Counted from the first letter of the stretch, positions 25,241 to 37,704 are shown. The stretch: 64,000 bases of DNA from Monosporascus cannonballus (GCA_004154925.1 QJNS01000188.1:94474-158473); one strand, 5' to 3'. The notes: a model not told the origin generated them from the letters alone. Numbers and translations are program-made.

Positions 25241-27366
25241 ATTTGTTGTACCTTCAAAAAATAAACTTTATGGCAACTTATATAGCTTCGTTATAATACC
25301 GCTTATACCGCGCCCCAGGTTCGCCGTTATTACGTCGCCACTTTGCTATAACGTTCTTAAATTTTTTAACCCCTAAAAAAGGTAATACGGGTATTAATAC
25401 GTTTATCTTTAAACATAAATAAAGTAACAATATAACGTTATTTTTTCGACTTACGAACTTTAAGGTATTTTTTTAGGAATTCCCTTATTTAACTATCGCC
25501 ATAATACGGTTTATTTACGATTTTACGCCGTTAAAGCATTTTCTCGAATAATACGAATACCCTTAAAAAGTATTTAGGGATATTTTTATAAGTTTTAAGG
25601 AAATTTATTAACGCTTAAAATACGTAAATATTTAAATTAAAAAACAATTTACGAACGTAAAATAATTATTATATAAAAACCGTTAACTTTATAATTGCTT
25701 AATTGCCGTAAATTAAGTTATAACCGAACGAAATTAATTTCGAAAACGTTTCGTAATTATAAAATAATCGTTACGATAAACGAAATAATTTGTTTTTGAA
25801 AAATTTATTTACGGGAACGTTTAATTACCGCAAAACGGTTATTATAATAAATTATGGCTATAAAAAGCATATTATCGCCGTTTGTTAATATTTTATTCGG
25901 AATAATTTTATAACTCGGCGTTATCTAATTTTTAACGGATTTACGATATATTTTTTTCGGAATAATAAATAATTACTGTTTTTGCAGTTTTAAACCGTTT
26001 ATTTTTAAGGGCGAGATTAAAGATTTAATAATCCGTTAAGAAAAATATATTAATTAACGTTCTTTAATACGTTTAAAATTTGCGATTAATCGAAACGTTT
26101 ATTTTTCGGCCGTAAACCGTATTATATATATAATTTAATAACTTTAGAATAATATTTATTTGCGTATATGTAATAAAGTTAATAATATAATAATATAATT
26201 TACGAATTTCGAAACGTAATCGTAAAGATAACGAAATATAAGTAATATATTTTTATTTTTAAATTAAATTTATATTATTATTAATATATTAACTTAGGCC
26301 CATAAGGATTTTTAAACCCTAAAATAAGGCTTAATAATATTCGCCGACTTTATCGGCAACTTTATATATTTGGCCGATTAAAGCCGGTAACCGCTAACCT
26401 TATACGTTATCGTATTATAACAAAAAATTAACGAGATATTTTAAAAAGTTTTTATTCCGTAAATATAACGCCTTATTCCCGAAAATAATTAAAGATAAAT
26501 ACGGCTTTTTAAAAACTTTTCCAATAATATAATAAATCAGATTTTTTACAAACGTATGGCCAAAAGCCAAACCGCTAATAAAGCGATACCGTAACGCTCG
26601 CCGAGCGCCCCGGCGTTTTCCGGGCCTAAACTTATATAATTAAATACGGTAATAACCAAAGTTACCGGGCCCGGTCCCCCTTTAACCGAAAAAAAAGGTA
26701 ACGCCGGCGCAGGTTAAACTTTTATATATATTACGGAAAAAAAATATTTTTTTATATGCTTTAACCGGCGTCCGTAACTTATAACGATTAACATAACGTT
26801 TATAACGCCGTAGCTAAATATTAATATAGCGTAATAAGAAAACGTTTAATTTCCAGGATAAATCGTAATTAAAAACGCTTATTAAATTATTAAAATAATA
26901 ATAAACCAAACTTATATATATATTTTATAGGTTTTAATATATCTTTTTTTATTTTATTTTATTTATAATTTAATAACGGTACGGTATTGCCGGTACGGTT
27001 TATAATAAATTACGGATATTTATTTGTAAAACTTATTAATAATAATTTTGCGCGCCAAAATAATATCTTTTATTATTTAACCATTTAGTTTTATTAATTT
27101 AAATTAATAAATGAAATTATAACCGGTTCGGTTATGACGGCCTGTACGGTATAATTCTGTATAAATTCCGTTATAGAAAATTTTATCTTTTACCGATAAT
27201 CCTTAAATGGTTTTAACGTTATTTTCGGGTTATTTTAATTTCGAAAATATAATCCGTTAATCGATTAAATAATGGGAATAATACGTATAAATAACGAAAC
27301 GATATCGGAATTCCTAATTTCCTTATTTTCGGTCGAATTATTCCTTATTTTTTTAACCTTTTTACC

Positions 27367-27579
27367 TTATTTTAATATCGTACTTATAACGATATAATTA
27401 TTCCGCGTTATTAATTTTTTAACGTTTTGCCGTATGAAAAATATAATAATAAATTTTATATCTTTAGCTAGATTTTTCGCTTTTATAAATATATTATGCA
27501 AAATTATTACCTTATTTTCCCAGTTATTATCCGTAAACGAAACGATATTATTTGCGCTTATTGCGGTTTTACGTAACAT
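27367..27579 (+). pseudogene. C gag-pol segment upstream of reverse transcriptase (probable protease region)
   Basis: A 70-codon open frame on the - strand here is only an antisense shadow. The corresponding segment of D (24.86-25.08 kb, same - strand reading as its pol) has the same shadow, so the real coding direction is +. By position, 300 bp upstream of reverse transcriptase, it should encode the aspartic protease. I could not find a D-T/S-G motif, so this is positional inference. Confidence 0.3.
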
Positions 27580-27859
27580 TTTTATTTAAAACGATAATAT
27601 CGATCCGGATATTATTTTTCTTAGATTACGGGCTTTTTATAATTGAATAACTAAAATACCTTAATTATGCCGCGTAATTAAAAAAGATATACAAAAGTAC
27701 CTCGACGGCAAATTACCGGCAATAATAACCAAGATTTTAGAAAAATTATTACTTAAGTACTATAACTTAATAAAGGCGTTTATTTTTCGTAACGCCGACT
27801 TTTTGTTATTTTATTAACTTTTCGACTATAAGATCGAACTGTTCCCAGGCCAAATACCA

Positions 27860-29110
27860 CCATATAACCGTATAAGGGCTATGTCCTTTTACGAATTGCT
27901 AGCGGTACGGAAATATATTAATAATTATCTGAAAAAGGGCTTTATCCGCTTTAATAAATTTTTAATAATAGCCTTTATTTTATTCGTAAAAAAGCTGGGA
28001 AGTAAAATATGTATTTGCGTTAATTACTGCGACCTTAATAACGTTACGGTAAAAAACCGTTACTTTATTTCTTTAATCCGGAAAACCTTAAACGTTTTTT
28101 ATTCGGCACAAGTATTTACGAAATTCGATATTATTACCGTTTTTAATCGTTTACGTATTACTTTTAAGAACAAATAAAAAATAATTTTTATAATTCGATT
28201 CGGATTATTCAAATATTTTATTATAAATTTTAGCATAATAAATATTTCGAATTCGTTTTAGTATTATATTAATTATACGTTATTTAATCTTTTAAATAAA
28301 TATGTTATAATTTATTTTAACGATATCCTAATTTATAACAAAAGCAAAAAAAAATATAAAAGTTATATATGCGAAATAATCTGTTATTTCGCAAATGCGG
28401 GATTAATAATTAATATCTGGAAATACGAATTTAATATAATAAAAATACGTTATTTAAGTTTAATAATCTTTATTGATAATATTATTATAAATTTCGAAAA
28501 GATTAAAGTTATTTAATAATAAAAATTTTCCGGAACGTTACGGGAATTATAACGTTTTTTCGGTTTCGCAAATTTTTATTAATAATTTATAAAAGGCTTT
28601 TCGTTAATCGCAAAATTTTTAATTATTTTAATAAATAAAACGAAATAAATAAATTTTTTAACGGAAAATGCCGTAATAACTTTTTAATACCTTAAGAATA
28701 TCTTTTTTACGGTACCGGTTTTATTATATTACGATTTTCGACATAAAATAATTTTAAAAATTAATATTTTCGATTAAACATTAAAAGGATTATTTTCGTA
28801 ATACGATATATTAGGCGTTTTACGGCTTATCGCCTTTTTTTAGCAAAATATAACTTAGCAAAATATAATTACGAAATTTACGATAAAAAACTGTTAATTA
28901 TCGTTAAAGTTTTCGAAAAATAACGCCCGGAATTATAAGGGGCTGAAAATCTTATATAAATTATTACCGATTATAAAAACCTATAATATTTTATTATTAT
29001 AAAACTTTTAAATTAACGTTAAATTTATTAATTCGAATTTTTTAGCGATTTCCGGTTTTAAATAATTTATAAATTAAAAAAAAAAGTTACGGTTCCGGAC
29101 GTATTATTAT
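27860..29110 (+). pseudogene. C reverse transcriptase-RNase H, gypsy, RIP-decayed
   Basis: The open frame 27881-28177 gives Y-I-N-N-Y-L-K-K-G-F-I-R, F-I-L-F-V-K-K-x-G-S-K, N-N-V-T-V-K-N-R-Y and F-T-K-F-D-I-I-T-V-F-N, all gypsy reverse-transcriptase signatures. After a stop the frame continues with F-G-L-F-x-Y and Y-F-N-D at 28313-28324, the relic of the catalytic Y-L-D-D box with leucine and one aspartate altered by C-to-T and G-to-A. RNase H follows at about 28.75-29.1 kb (A-K-Y-N...Y-E-I-Y-D-K-K-L-L-I-I, then I-T-D-Y-K-N-L-Q-Y). Order and spacing match the family. Integrase is expected at 29.2-30.2 kb. Confidence 0.85.
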
Positions 29111-29199
29111 GCCAACCCGGCGTTTAACCTGCGAACCGCCATAATACGATTTACGATAAAATAACGTACTGATATCGAATAATACGTTTATTTAAGCGA

Positions 29200-30720
29200 T
29201 AAAAAACTTTTTTAGGGCATATATTATAAATGCCAGCTAGCTATTAAACGTATTAATCGATAACGTTTATAGGTTGTCCATATTAGCCAGTAATATTTTG
29301 GCGGTATTTGCGAATTTAACTTATAAACGGTTTAAATTAAATATCCGTAAAACGCTTAAAATTACGAAAACCGATTATAAAATAATATAAAAATATATTT
29401 ATGTTAAAAATAAATTATTTATATTAAAAAATAAAATTTTAAAATTATAAATATTATACCGTAATTATAATATACCGTTTACGGGTTATTTAAAACGTTT
29501 TAAAATATATAATTTATTATAACGGAATTATTATTAGTTATGCTTATTACGGGATATAGTTACGTTTATATAAGGTTATTATTTTTACTGCTATATTAAG
29601 GTATTTAAAATTTCGCCGACGGGTTTTTTTAACCTTTTACCCGTTTTGTTCTGCTTATAGAACGATATTTTTGTAAATTACGTCGGTTTTTTTCCCCATT
29701 GCAAAAAATTCGGGTATATTTATAAATACGTTTTTATAATAATTAATAAATTTACGAAAATGCGTTATTTTATTGCCGTTACGGATATATTCGTAATTAT
29801 TTTTGCCGACGTTTTTTTTTCTAATATATACCGCCTATATGGTATTTCGGCCATAGTTATATTGGATTGCGGTATATAATTTATTTTAATTTTTTGAAAA
29901 AAATTAAACCGATATTTAAGCGTTATATTTCGCGTTTCGATAACTTATTACCTTTAAATTAATAATTAAACGGAAATCGTTAATACGGCGATAAAGTAAT
30001 ATTTATAAGATTATTATTCGTTTTATTAAAATAATTAAATAAATTAATTTTTTTAGCTAAATTTGTTAATAATAATTATATATCCAAAATTATTAACGTT
30101 TCGCCATTTTGTATTAATTAAAATTTTTACCTTATTATAAATATAGAATTATAACGATTTTCCAAAATTTCTAAAACGTTTACGTAATAGGAAAAAATAT
30201 ATTAAGGTAATAAATTACGTAAATAAATTAAAACGAATTTTAAAAAGGGTTAAAATATTAATAGCGAAAACGTAAAACCGATACGCGGAATAAATTAATT
30301 AATACCGTAGTAACGCCGGTACGTTCGTAAAAAAAAACGGGTTTGGGTTAATATATGTTATATAAAATTAAAACGGCGTAATAATAAGTTTAGAAATAAA
30401 TAAATAGGCCTTTTCGTTATTACCAAAATATACCTTTGTATTATAACCGTCAAATTATTAATATAATATAAATTATTTTTAATTTTTTATATTTCCTTAA
30501 TTTAATATTATAAATTAAACCTTTTAAAGCAAAAAATAATAAATAGAGAATAGGATATTCGGGCCGAAAACGTTATCGTTATAAATACAAACGATATAAA
30601 AGACGTTAAATAATATTTTAAAAAAATTAAAGTTTTAAAAATATTAAATATAATTTTTAATATAAAGTTAAATAACCGTAATTATACCGCCCTACTTAGG
30701 AACCGGTTATAAATTTTATA
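29200..30720 (+). pseudogene. C integrase and pol C-terminus, decayed
   Basis: Downstream of RNase H the + strand keeps gypsy-integrase-like pieces around 29.4-29.95 kb. Near 30.55-30.75 kb a frame rich in D/E-to-K/N changes is readable for about 50 codons. I could not identify a chromodomain there, unlike element F. Individual domain limits are uncertain. The pol end lies close to E, so E sits just downstream of it. Confidence 0.4.
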
Positions 30721-30950
30721 AAAATAACCTTAATAAATTTAGATTACTCGAATAATACCGGATATTATTAAAATAATAACGGAAAATAATACGAAACGTA
30801 CGTAAAAAAGGAAAAAATATTTTATTAAGCCGATATCGCGGTAATATTATAATAAGGTTTACATTATATTAAAATTAATAAAATTAAATATTAATTCCTT
30901 TAACGTTATAAATAATTAAATTATAAAAAACCGGCGGCCAAATAACGGTA

Positions 30951-32803
30951 ACGTACCACATAAGCATCCTGGATGCACAAGCATCCTGGATAATTTTTGG
31001 CACTTCGCAATAACAAATTCAAATAACTTAACAACAACATATCGCATTAATTAAAATTAATCGGATTTTTGTTCGCTAGACGTATTTATAACTTTTTCAT
31101 AAATACGTGCATTATGCCCGGGCTTGCCGCAAACGCCACACTTCCGTTCCTTTGTTTCAACCCTTTTGTAACGACCCCCTTCAGTTATTATTAGATATAT
31201 TTTTTTACCACCCCCTTCTTTTTGGGCCAGAAGAACTTGTCCCTTTTATATAATAAGTGTTTTTCCTTTTTGAAAACGTTTGTTTTTGGTTTTCCGACGT
31301 TTGCTTAAGATATAATTCGTTTCGCGTAATTAGGCAGCTTTTTTCCGAAAAAAAGTATTTTCGTACAAAAGTAATAGGTTACTTTTAATTAAAAGATTAA
31401 CCGATTTAACCATTTTTGTAAGCGAGTTTTTTTGATAATTTTTAATTTTTCTTTCCAAATAACGCCCTTATTTTGTTATTTCGCGGATAATTTTAAGGGT
31501 TTTCGCTGGGGGGAAATGGAACCGGCAAAGGTAAACGAGGAAACAGTCGGCGTAAGGACAATTAAAGAAATATTTAATTCGGAAAAAACGTTATTAAGAT
31601 CGAATAAAATAAGACCAGCTTTTGCGAATCCAGATTTAATATTATCGGACGTTATGATAATTTAAAACGCGTTATAAAAGCCGGCGAAAAAATCTTTTTT
31701 GGTAATATGGGTATAATAACGTCGTATTAGGTTTTCGATATATCGCAAATAAGCGTATTTTAAAATAGAAAAATAAAATACGTTAAAAGGTTAAAATCGA
31801 TATAAAGAATACGCGGGTATATAAAGCATAATAATATCGTGGTTGGCGTAATATTTTTCGAATTTTATCGAATAGTAACTTTCGTAACTATCGAGGATAA
31901 AAAAACGTTTCGAACCGATTATATACGTCCGAATATATTTATTAAAATGTTAAATCCATTTTAAACCTAATTTATTAATTATCTAGTTATTATTACTTAA
32001 TGCGATCTTTTAATCGGTTGCTGGCAATAGGTTATCGTAATATTAAAACCTAAAATGATTTTTCCCCGCCATAATAATAAATGGCGGAATAACCCAACCT
32101 TAGGAATTAATAACTTGGATAACTATAACCTATTTTTTATTCCCTTATTACGTTTATTTAGGTTTTCCACGTTTTTCGGCACTAGTAATTACCATGCCTA
32201 TTATTATAAAAAGCCCTATTAAAAATCCAATTTCGTCGAAATTATAAATGTCTTTTTTTGCGATACCGTATTTTGCGATTATAGCCCGAATAAATTTGAA
32301 CCACTTACGAAATATTTCTGGATTTTCGCATAAGATCCGTTAATAATCGATTTTCCGATTTAAACGCGTTTGGAGCTTTTTTTGCCGTCGAACAAAATTA
32401 GACACCCAATTAATCCCGACGCGTATTATACCGCGTTAGGCTAATAACAGATTCGCCATATCTTCAACATATTAGAGCCGGACAAGAAACGCTCGCGTAT
32501 CTAAGTCAAGGATTCGTTCGATAATCGATTTTTTTTCGGTTGGCGTTAATTTTCGCGATATAGCTAAATAATCGCTTTTGGAAAGTATACCGGTATATCG
32601 CATCTGCAAAATAGATTGGGAGATTTCATAAATAAAACTAAGTTTCGCATAACTAAGTTTCGGATTTTTTTTTAGCTTAAACGGCTAGGTTTATTCTCGT
32701 TTCTTTTGTAAGCCGTTCCATATTGTTGGTGTTAAGAAATAGACAATTAAAGTTGGGTAGTTGGGATATGTTAAAAATTATCCAGGATGCTTGTATGGCA
32801 CGT
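30951..32803 (-). mobile_element. Element E: Fot1/pogo-type DNA transposon nested in C
   Basis: E is a 1853-bp element with terminal inverted repeats starting ACGT(A/G)CCA and sharing AAGCATCCTGGAT. It is flanked by TA on both sides (30949-30950 and 32804-32805), the target duplication of Tc1/mariner-pogo elements. The left end carries a partial duplication: AAGCATCCTGGAT occurs twice (30962-30974 and 30979-30991), whereas the right end has it once. One pogo-like transposase frame fills the element on the - strand. It is the least AT-rich and least stop-ridden element of the block, in line with it being the last insertion. Confidence 0.9.
31057..32721 (-). pseudogene. Fot1/pogo transposase (DDE superfamily) with C-terminal zinc knuckle, RIP-inactivated
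   Basis: The span from the ATG at 32721 to the TAA at 31057 is 555 codons, the usual size of this family. In order it shows a region where the N-terminal HTH/CENP-B-type DNA-binding segments are expected, then N-P-E-x-x-x-K-W-F, Y-N-F-D-E-x-G-F (first catalytic D), V-I-T-S-A-E-K-R-G-K-P-K, F-I-L-D-S-Y-E-S-Y (second catalytic D; H changed to Y), a decayed P-P-H-S-S-H-x-x-Q-P-L-D region, and a C-terminal C-G-V-C-G-K-P-G-H-N-A-R-I-Y knuckle (about 31,115-31,160) whose last cysteine is now Y. Several stops sit at TGG/CAG positions. It would have cut and pasted the element at TA sites. No compensating intact copy is in the window. Confidence 0.87.
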
Positions 32804-33165
32804 TATATTATTATAATAATCATATAATATAAGGTGGTTTAACCTTAAAGGAAAATATGGTATTACGATAATAACGTAATAATTAAAAATCGTTAAAACG
32901 TAAAAGAAATATCGTAATATCGATATCCGCCTAATTAGGACCTAAGGTTTTAAAAATAATAATATATATTTTATTATGGAAAACGTATTTAATTAATGTT
33001 TATAATTAATATTTTTCGTTATTAATAATTAAATAATATTTGATTTTTTTTAAATAATAATTTAAATATTATTTTATTATTACAAAATTAATATTGCGTT
33101 ATTACGGAATATACGTTTCGGTATATTTACGGTATTATCTATAAAATAAAAATTATAAATTTATA

Positions 33166-33492
33166 TTAAAGTTTGCCTGGCGGTAATTTACGTAAAATAA
33201 TCGATTTTACTTTTTTGCATATAATATCAAAAGTATAATTATAATTAAGAAATAATATTAACCTTTTTTTTACGCCCGTCGTACTAAACGTTATACGGTA
33301 AGTTTTTTCGGCCGCTTCGAAAACGGTATAAAGTTAAAGCACCGCCCGGTAAAGTTCCCGACGAAAACCGTCAAAGTACGTATACGTCTTGTCGCCGTCG
33401 TCGTCGAAGATCGTTTCGTTATCGTTATTGCGGTTAACGTCGAAATAAAAATCTACTTAGTAAAAAAAAGTATTCAAATCCAGGAAATCGCC
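33166..33492 (-). pseudogene. C antisense auxiliary ORF fragment
   Basis: Opposite to C's pol, a 109-codon stretch runs from G-D-F-L-D-L-N to ...R-K-L-P-P-G-K-L followed by TAA at 33166. It has two internal stops (33459-33457 region TAA where W is likely, and one at a probable Q/W). The middle T-Y-T-Y-F-D-G-F-R-R-E-L-Y-R-A-V-L is intact and acidic upstream. It matches D at 20907-21176 except for an extra segment of about 19 codons before the tail. Family unknown. It may begin further upstream (about 33.65 kb), where similarity to D continues in broken frames. Confidence 0.55.
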
Positions 33493-34174
33493 TTAGACGC
33501 CTTCCGCCGGCTATACGTTAAAAAATTAGCATAATAACATCCCGTATAACGTTAATACCATAACGTATATAACTTATTAGTTAATATACCTTTTAATATT
33601 TAATACAAAATATGTATTTTGCCGTTACGGCCGACGTAAAACGATAACAGAAAAAGGATATTTTTCTAATATTAGGATTATAATTAAAAAAGATATATTT
33701 AAAATAAATTATATATAACCGTTTCGCGTAAATGGACGTTACGTAAATAGTATAAGGTCGGGAAGGTATCGTTATAATAACGAAAAAAAATTATAAAATG
33801 GGAAATAAAAAGGTATTATAAAAATAACGGAAAAATAAAAAACAAAAATTAAGGGGAAATTTGATATTTATATCGCAAAAACAGTAAAGGCGGGTATACG
33901 GCAAAATCTAATCGGGTTAATAATATTTTATACGATAATATTATTATTTCCGTACCGAAATTGGCATTATATATTTTTTATACGGTATTCCGTTATCCGG
34001 CCATTAACGCAGCCTTATTTCGGTTATATTGCATATATGCCATATTAACGCCATAACGTTTTGTAATACTTAGTACGCCATTAATTAATTAAGGTTCGAA
34101 TCCGAGAAAAATATTTATATTTTTTATTTTTTTTTATATAATTAAGGATAATTACCTTAAGAAAGGAGGGTTGT

Positions 34175-34324
34175 TATTACGGCATTAGTAAAGCGGCTTA
34201 TTTAAGCCGCCGTTTCGCTATATATATATAAGCGTTACGCGCTTACTAGATAGCTTTCTTTTTTCTTTCTCGTGCAATAACAGAATATCTTCTAGAAACC
34301 CAAAAGACGTACAACGTCGTGACA
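34175..34324 (+). repeat. 3' LTR of C
   Basis: This 150-bp LTR starts TATTACGGC (from TGTTACAGC type) and ends GTCGTGACA, followed by GTACC. The purine run AAGAAAGGAGGG at 34159-34170 just upstream is the polypurine tract and confirms + orientation. The 18-nt inverted repeat and TATA run of the 5' LTR are identical here. Confidence 0.88.
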
Positions 34325-34329
34325 GTACC

Positions 34330-36461
34330 GTTACAGATATACTGTTAAGGCAAGGCAAAATAATTAAAAAGATACGGGGTAATTTTGCTGAAAACGGGAA
34401 AGTTGGAAATTTCGATACCGTTTTATTATTTATGCGTATTATTTTTATCGTTTAATCGATTAACGAGTTATGCTTTCGAAATTAAGATAATTCGAAAATA
34501 ACGTTAAAACCGTTTAAAAATTATCGGTAAAAGATACGGTTTTTCGTAACGGAATTTATACGGAATTATACCGTATAAGCCGTTATAACCGAACCGGTTA
34601 TAATATTATTTATTAATTTAAGTTAATTGAATTAAAAATTAAATAATAAAGGATATTATTTTGGTACGTAAAATTATTGTTAATAAATTTTATAAATAAA
34701 TATTCGTAATTTTTTGGGAATTATATCAGTAATATCGCGTTATCGTTAATTATAAATAAAATGAAACAAAAAAATATATTAAAATTTATAAAACATATAT
34801 ATAAATTTCATATATTATTATTTTAATAATTTAATAAGCGCTTTTAATTAAGGTTTATTTTAAAAATTAAACTTTTTTATGATATTATATTAATATTTAG
34901 TTACAGTATTATAAACGTTTTATTAATCGTTATAAGTTGCAGGCGCGGATTAACGCATAAAAAAATTATTTTTTTCTATAATATATATAAAGATTTAATT
35001 TGCGCTAACGTTATTTTTTTCGGTTAAAAAAGGGCGAGGCCTAATAACTTTAATTATTACCGTATTTAATTACCTAAATTCGGGTTCGAAAAGCGCCGAA
35101 GCGTTCGACGAACATTACGGTATCGTTTTACCGGCGATTTAGCTTTTAGCTATACGTTTACGAAAAATCCAATCTGTTATATTATTAAAAAAATTCATAA
35201 AAAGCCGTATTTACCTTTAATCATTTTCGGAGCCAGAACGTTATACCTGCGAAATAAAAACTTTCTAAAGTATCCCGTTAATTTTTTGTTATAATACAAT
35301 AATGCGTAAAATTAATAGTTATTAGCTTTAATCGGCTAAGCGTATAAAGTTGCCGATAAAATCGGCAAATATTATTAAGCTTTATTTTAAGGCTTAAAAG
35401 TTTTTATAAGCCTAAATTAATATATTATTAATAATATAAATTGAATTTAAAAATAAAAATATATCGTTTATATCTCGTTATGTTTATAATTATATTTCGG
35501 AATTCGTAAATTATATTAATATATTATTAACTTTATTATATATTTCCGAATAAATATTACCTTAAAGACGTTAAGCTATATATATAATACGGTTTATAAC
35601 AGAAAAATAAACGTTTTAATTAATCGTAAATTTTAAATATATTAAAAAATATTAATTTATATATTTTTTAACAAAATATTGGATTTTTTAATGTCGCCCT
35701 TAAATATAAACGGTTTAAAATTGCAAAAGTAATAATTATTTATTATTCTAAAAAGGATTTATTATAAATCCGTTAAAAATTATGTAACGTTAATTTATAA
35801 GGTTATTTTAAGCAAAATATTATCAAATAATGTTAATATATTTTTATAGTTATAATTTATTATAATAACCGATTTATAAATATTAAATATTTTCGTAAAT
35901 AAGAAATACTAAGGGCGAATTATTTCGTTCGTTATAACGATTATTTTGTAATTACAAAACGTTCGCAAAATTAATTTTATTCGATTATAACTTAATTCGC
36001 AATAATCAGATAATTATAATATTAAAAAATTTTATATAATAATTATTTAATTTTATATATTAATTATTTTACGTTTGAAAATTATTTTTCAATTTAAATA
36101 TTTTCGTATTTTAAATATTAATATTTTTTTTAATATTTATAAAAATATTTATATTATTTAAAAAACGTTTTAACGGCGTAAAGTCGTAAATAAATCGTAT
36201 TATAATAATAATTAAATAAAAGAATTCGTAAAAAAATATTTTAAAGTTCGTAAATCGAAAAAATAATGTTATATTATTATTTTGTCCATATTTAAAGGCA
36301 GACGTATTAGTACCCGTATTAACTTTTTTAAGGGTCGGGAAATCTGGGCAAGTTATGGCGAGGTGGCGACGTAATAGCAACGGACCTAAGGCGCGGCATA
36401 AGCGGTATTATAACGAGGCTATATAAACTGCCATAAAGTCTTTTTTAAAGGTGCAACAAAT
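34330..36461 (-). pseudogene. D leader and gag region, decayed
   Basis: After C, element D resumes at 34330 and runs to its 5' LTR. On the - strand the sequence next to the LTR (36.36-36.46 kb) is collinear with the leader of C (25.24-25.35 kb). The 89-codon frame at 36111-36380 (-) overlaps the presumed gag start. Its first third (L-K-K-V-N-T-G-T-N-T) is also readable in C, and the remainder is AT-driven. No zinc knuckle could be located. The function would be capsid protein of the element. Confidence 0.4.
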
Positions 36462-36610
36462 TGTTACGACGCTGTACGTCTCTGGATTTCTGGAAAATAT
36501 TCTGTTATTGTACGAAGAAGAAAGAAAAGAGCTATCTAGTAAGCGCGCAGCGTTTACATATATATAGCGAAACGGCGACTTAAATAGGTCGCTTTGCTAG
36601 TGCCGTAATA
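36462..36610 (-). repeat. 5' LTR of D
   Basis: This 149-bp LTR is in the same orientation as 20069-20217 and is followed by TAAAT. Its inverted repeat reads GCGACTTA-AA-TAGGTCGC, one mismatch from a perfect stem. Confidence 0.87.
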
Positions 36611-36615
36611 TAAAT

Positions 36616-37240
36616 GTTTATTAGAGCTATAATAGCAAATAACTTGATTAAGCTTTTAAATTATTAACTATATTAAGAATTCGCTAAATTATTAAAATAT
36701 TATAGTATTATTCTAAGGTTAAAAATTATAAGAAATATTAATATATTTTTAATATTATATACATATAAAAAATTATTATTTGTATTTCTTTTTTATTTTA
36801 TTTTTTGGTTTTTTACTACTTTTATTTTATAAATTCTAAATAACTTTAAAAATAAAGTTAATATAAAAACTTTTTAATGAAGTTTTTATAGTTTAACAAT
36901 ATAATATTAAATTTTTATACTTAAAAAAACAAATTTAAATTATATTAAAGAATTTTTAAAACTTCGAAATCGAGAATTCTTAATTTTAAACGTTTAATAT
37001 TTTTATATTTTATATTTTAATTTTATAATTAATTATTACGATATTTCTAATTTAAGTAATTACTTAATATTATAAAAGCTTTAGCTATTAATTTTTAATA
37101 ACTAAAGAAATATATTACATCTTGTAACACTATAACTTAATTAACTTACTAGTAAATAAAAATTTGTTTTAGCTATTTTGATATTTTTATTTTCTAGCTA
37201 CTATTAATTTTATATATATTTAAAAAAAATATGTACCACT
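36616..37240 (+). pseudogene. H 3' end and first part of its 3' LTR
   Basis: This strongly AT-rich piece of H lies between D and B. The last 128 bases (37113-37240) are the beginning of the 3' LTR, matching 906-1030 with C-to-T and G-to-A changes only over long stretches. A short purine run ending at 37110 is the likely polypurine tract. The rest holds no readable frame. B's target copy CCACT is 37236-37240. Confidence 0.6.
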
Positions 37241-37628
37241 TATGACGGCTAAGAGGTTTAACTAACTATTAAACCTTAGTCGTACGAGTTTATGTTAGCA
37301 GAAGTATCGTAAGAATCTAAGCAATAAATACAGTAATCGTATTACGTTTCGTACTATCAAAGGTGCCTTAGGTAACGATTTGTTATTACAAACTGAAATT
37401 ATTTAAATTATAGAAATAATACGCATATATATCCGTATTCTGTTTACTAAATTATCACTCGTAAGTTAGTAATCCGGTTCATTGGCTTACTACTAGTAAA
37501 TTAATAATCCGGCTTACTGGCTTACCACCAGTAAATTAATGATCTATTACGTGACCTGCTCCACTACGCACTTATGGTTAGGTTATAACAGACCGTTTCT
37601 GGAGGCCGTAGCCCGTTAGGCTATAACA
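37241..37628 (-). repeat. 3' LTR of B (left)
   Basis: This 388-bp LTR starts TATGACGGC (from TGTGACGGC) and ends TATAACA. It is nearly collinear with 50947-51334. The 3' quarter (GTTATAACAGACCGTTTCTGG region) keeps normal composition. Confidence 0.9.
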
Positions 37629-37704
37629 TAATCTCCTCCTTTTATAAATCTTGCCCTTAAAATTTCCTTTTTTCTCCTTAATAAGTTTCCCGTATCTATT
37701 TAAT

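Larger units (their letters stand above)
25096..34324 (+). mobile_element. Element C: Ty3/gypsy LTR retrotransposon nested in D, interrupted by E
   Basis: C is bounded by LTRs 25096-25240 and 34175-34324 and by a perfect duplication GTACC (25091-25095 and 34325-34329). Reverse transcriptase, RNase H and integrase-like fragments follow one another on the + strand from 27.86 kb. It is a sister copy of D inserted in the opposite orientation. Compared with A, B, G and H, it keeps many CpG dinucleotides and longer open stretches. This fits RIP acting mainly on CpA, with less total exposure. The Fot1-like element E lies at 30951-32803, downstream of pol. Confidence 0.92.
20069..36610 (-). mobile_element. 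Element D: Ty3/gypsy LTR retrotransposon, interrupted by C
   Basis: D is bounded by 149-bp LTRs (20069-20217 and 36462-36610, both reading on the - strand) and by a perfect duplication TAAAT (20064-20068 and 36611-36615). Reverse transcriptase reads on the - strand at 24.0-24.63 kb. Removing C (25096-34324) and its 5-bp duplication leaves 7308 bp, close to the 7374 bp of C without E, so the two are sister copies. The 5' leader next to the right LTR (36.36-36.46 kb) matches the leader of C at 25.24-25.35 kb in the opposite orientation. No intact gene remains. Confidence 0.9.
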
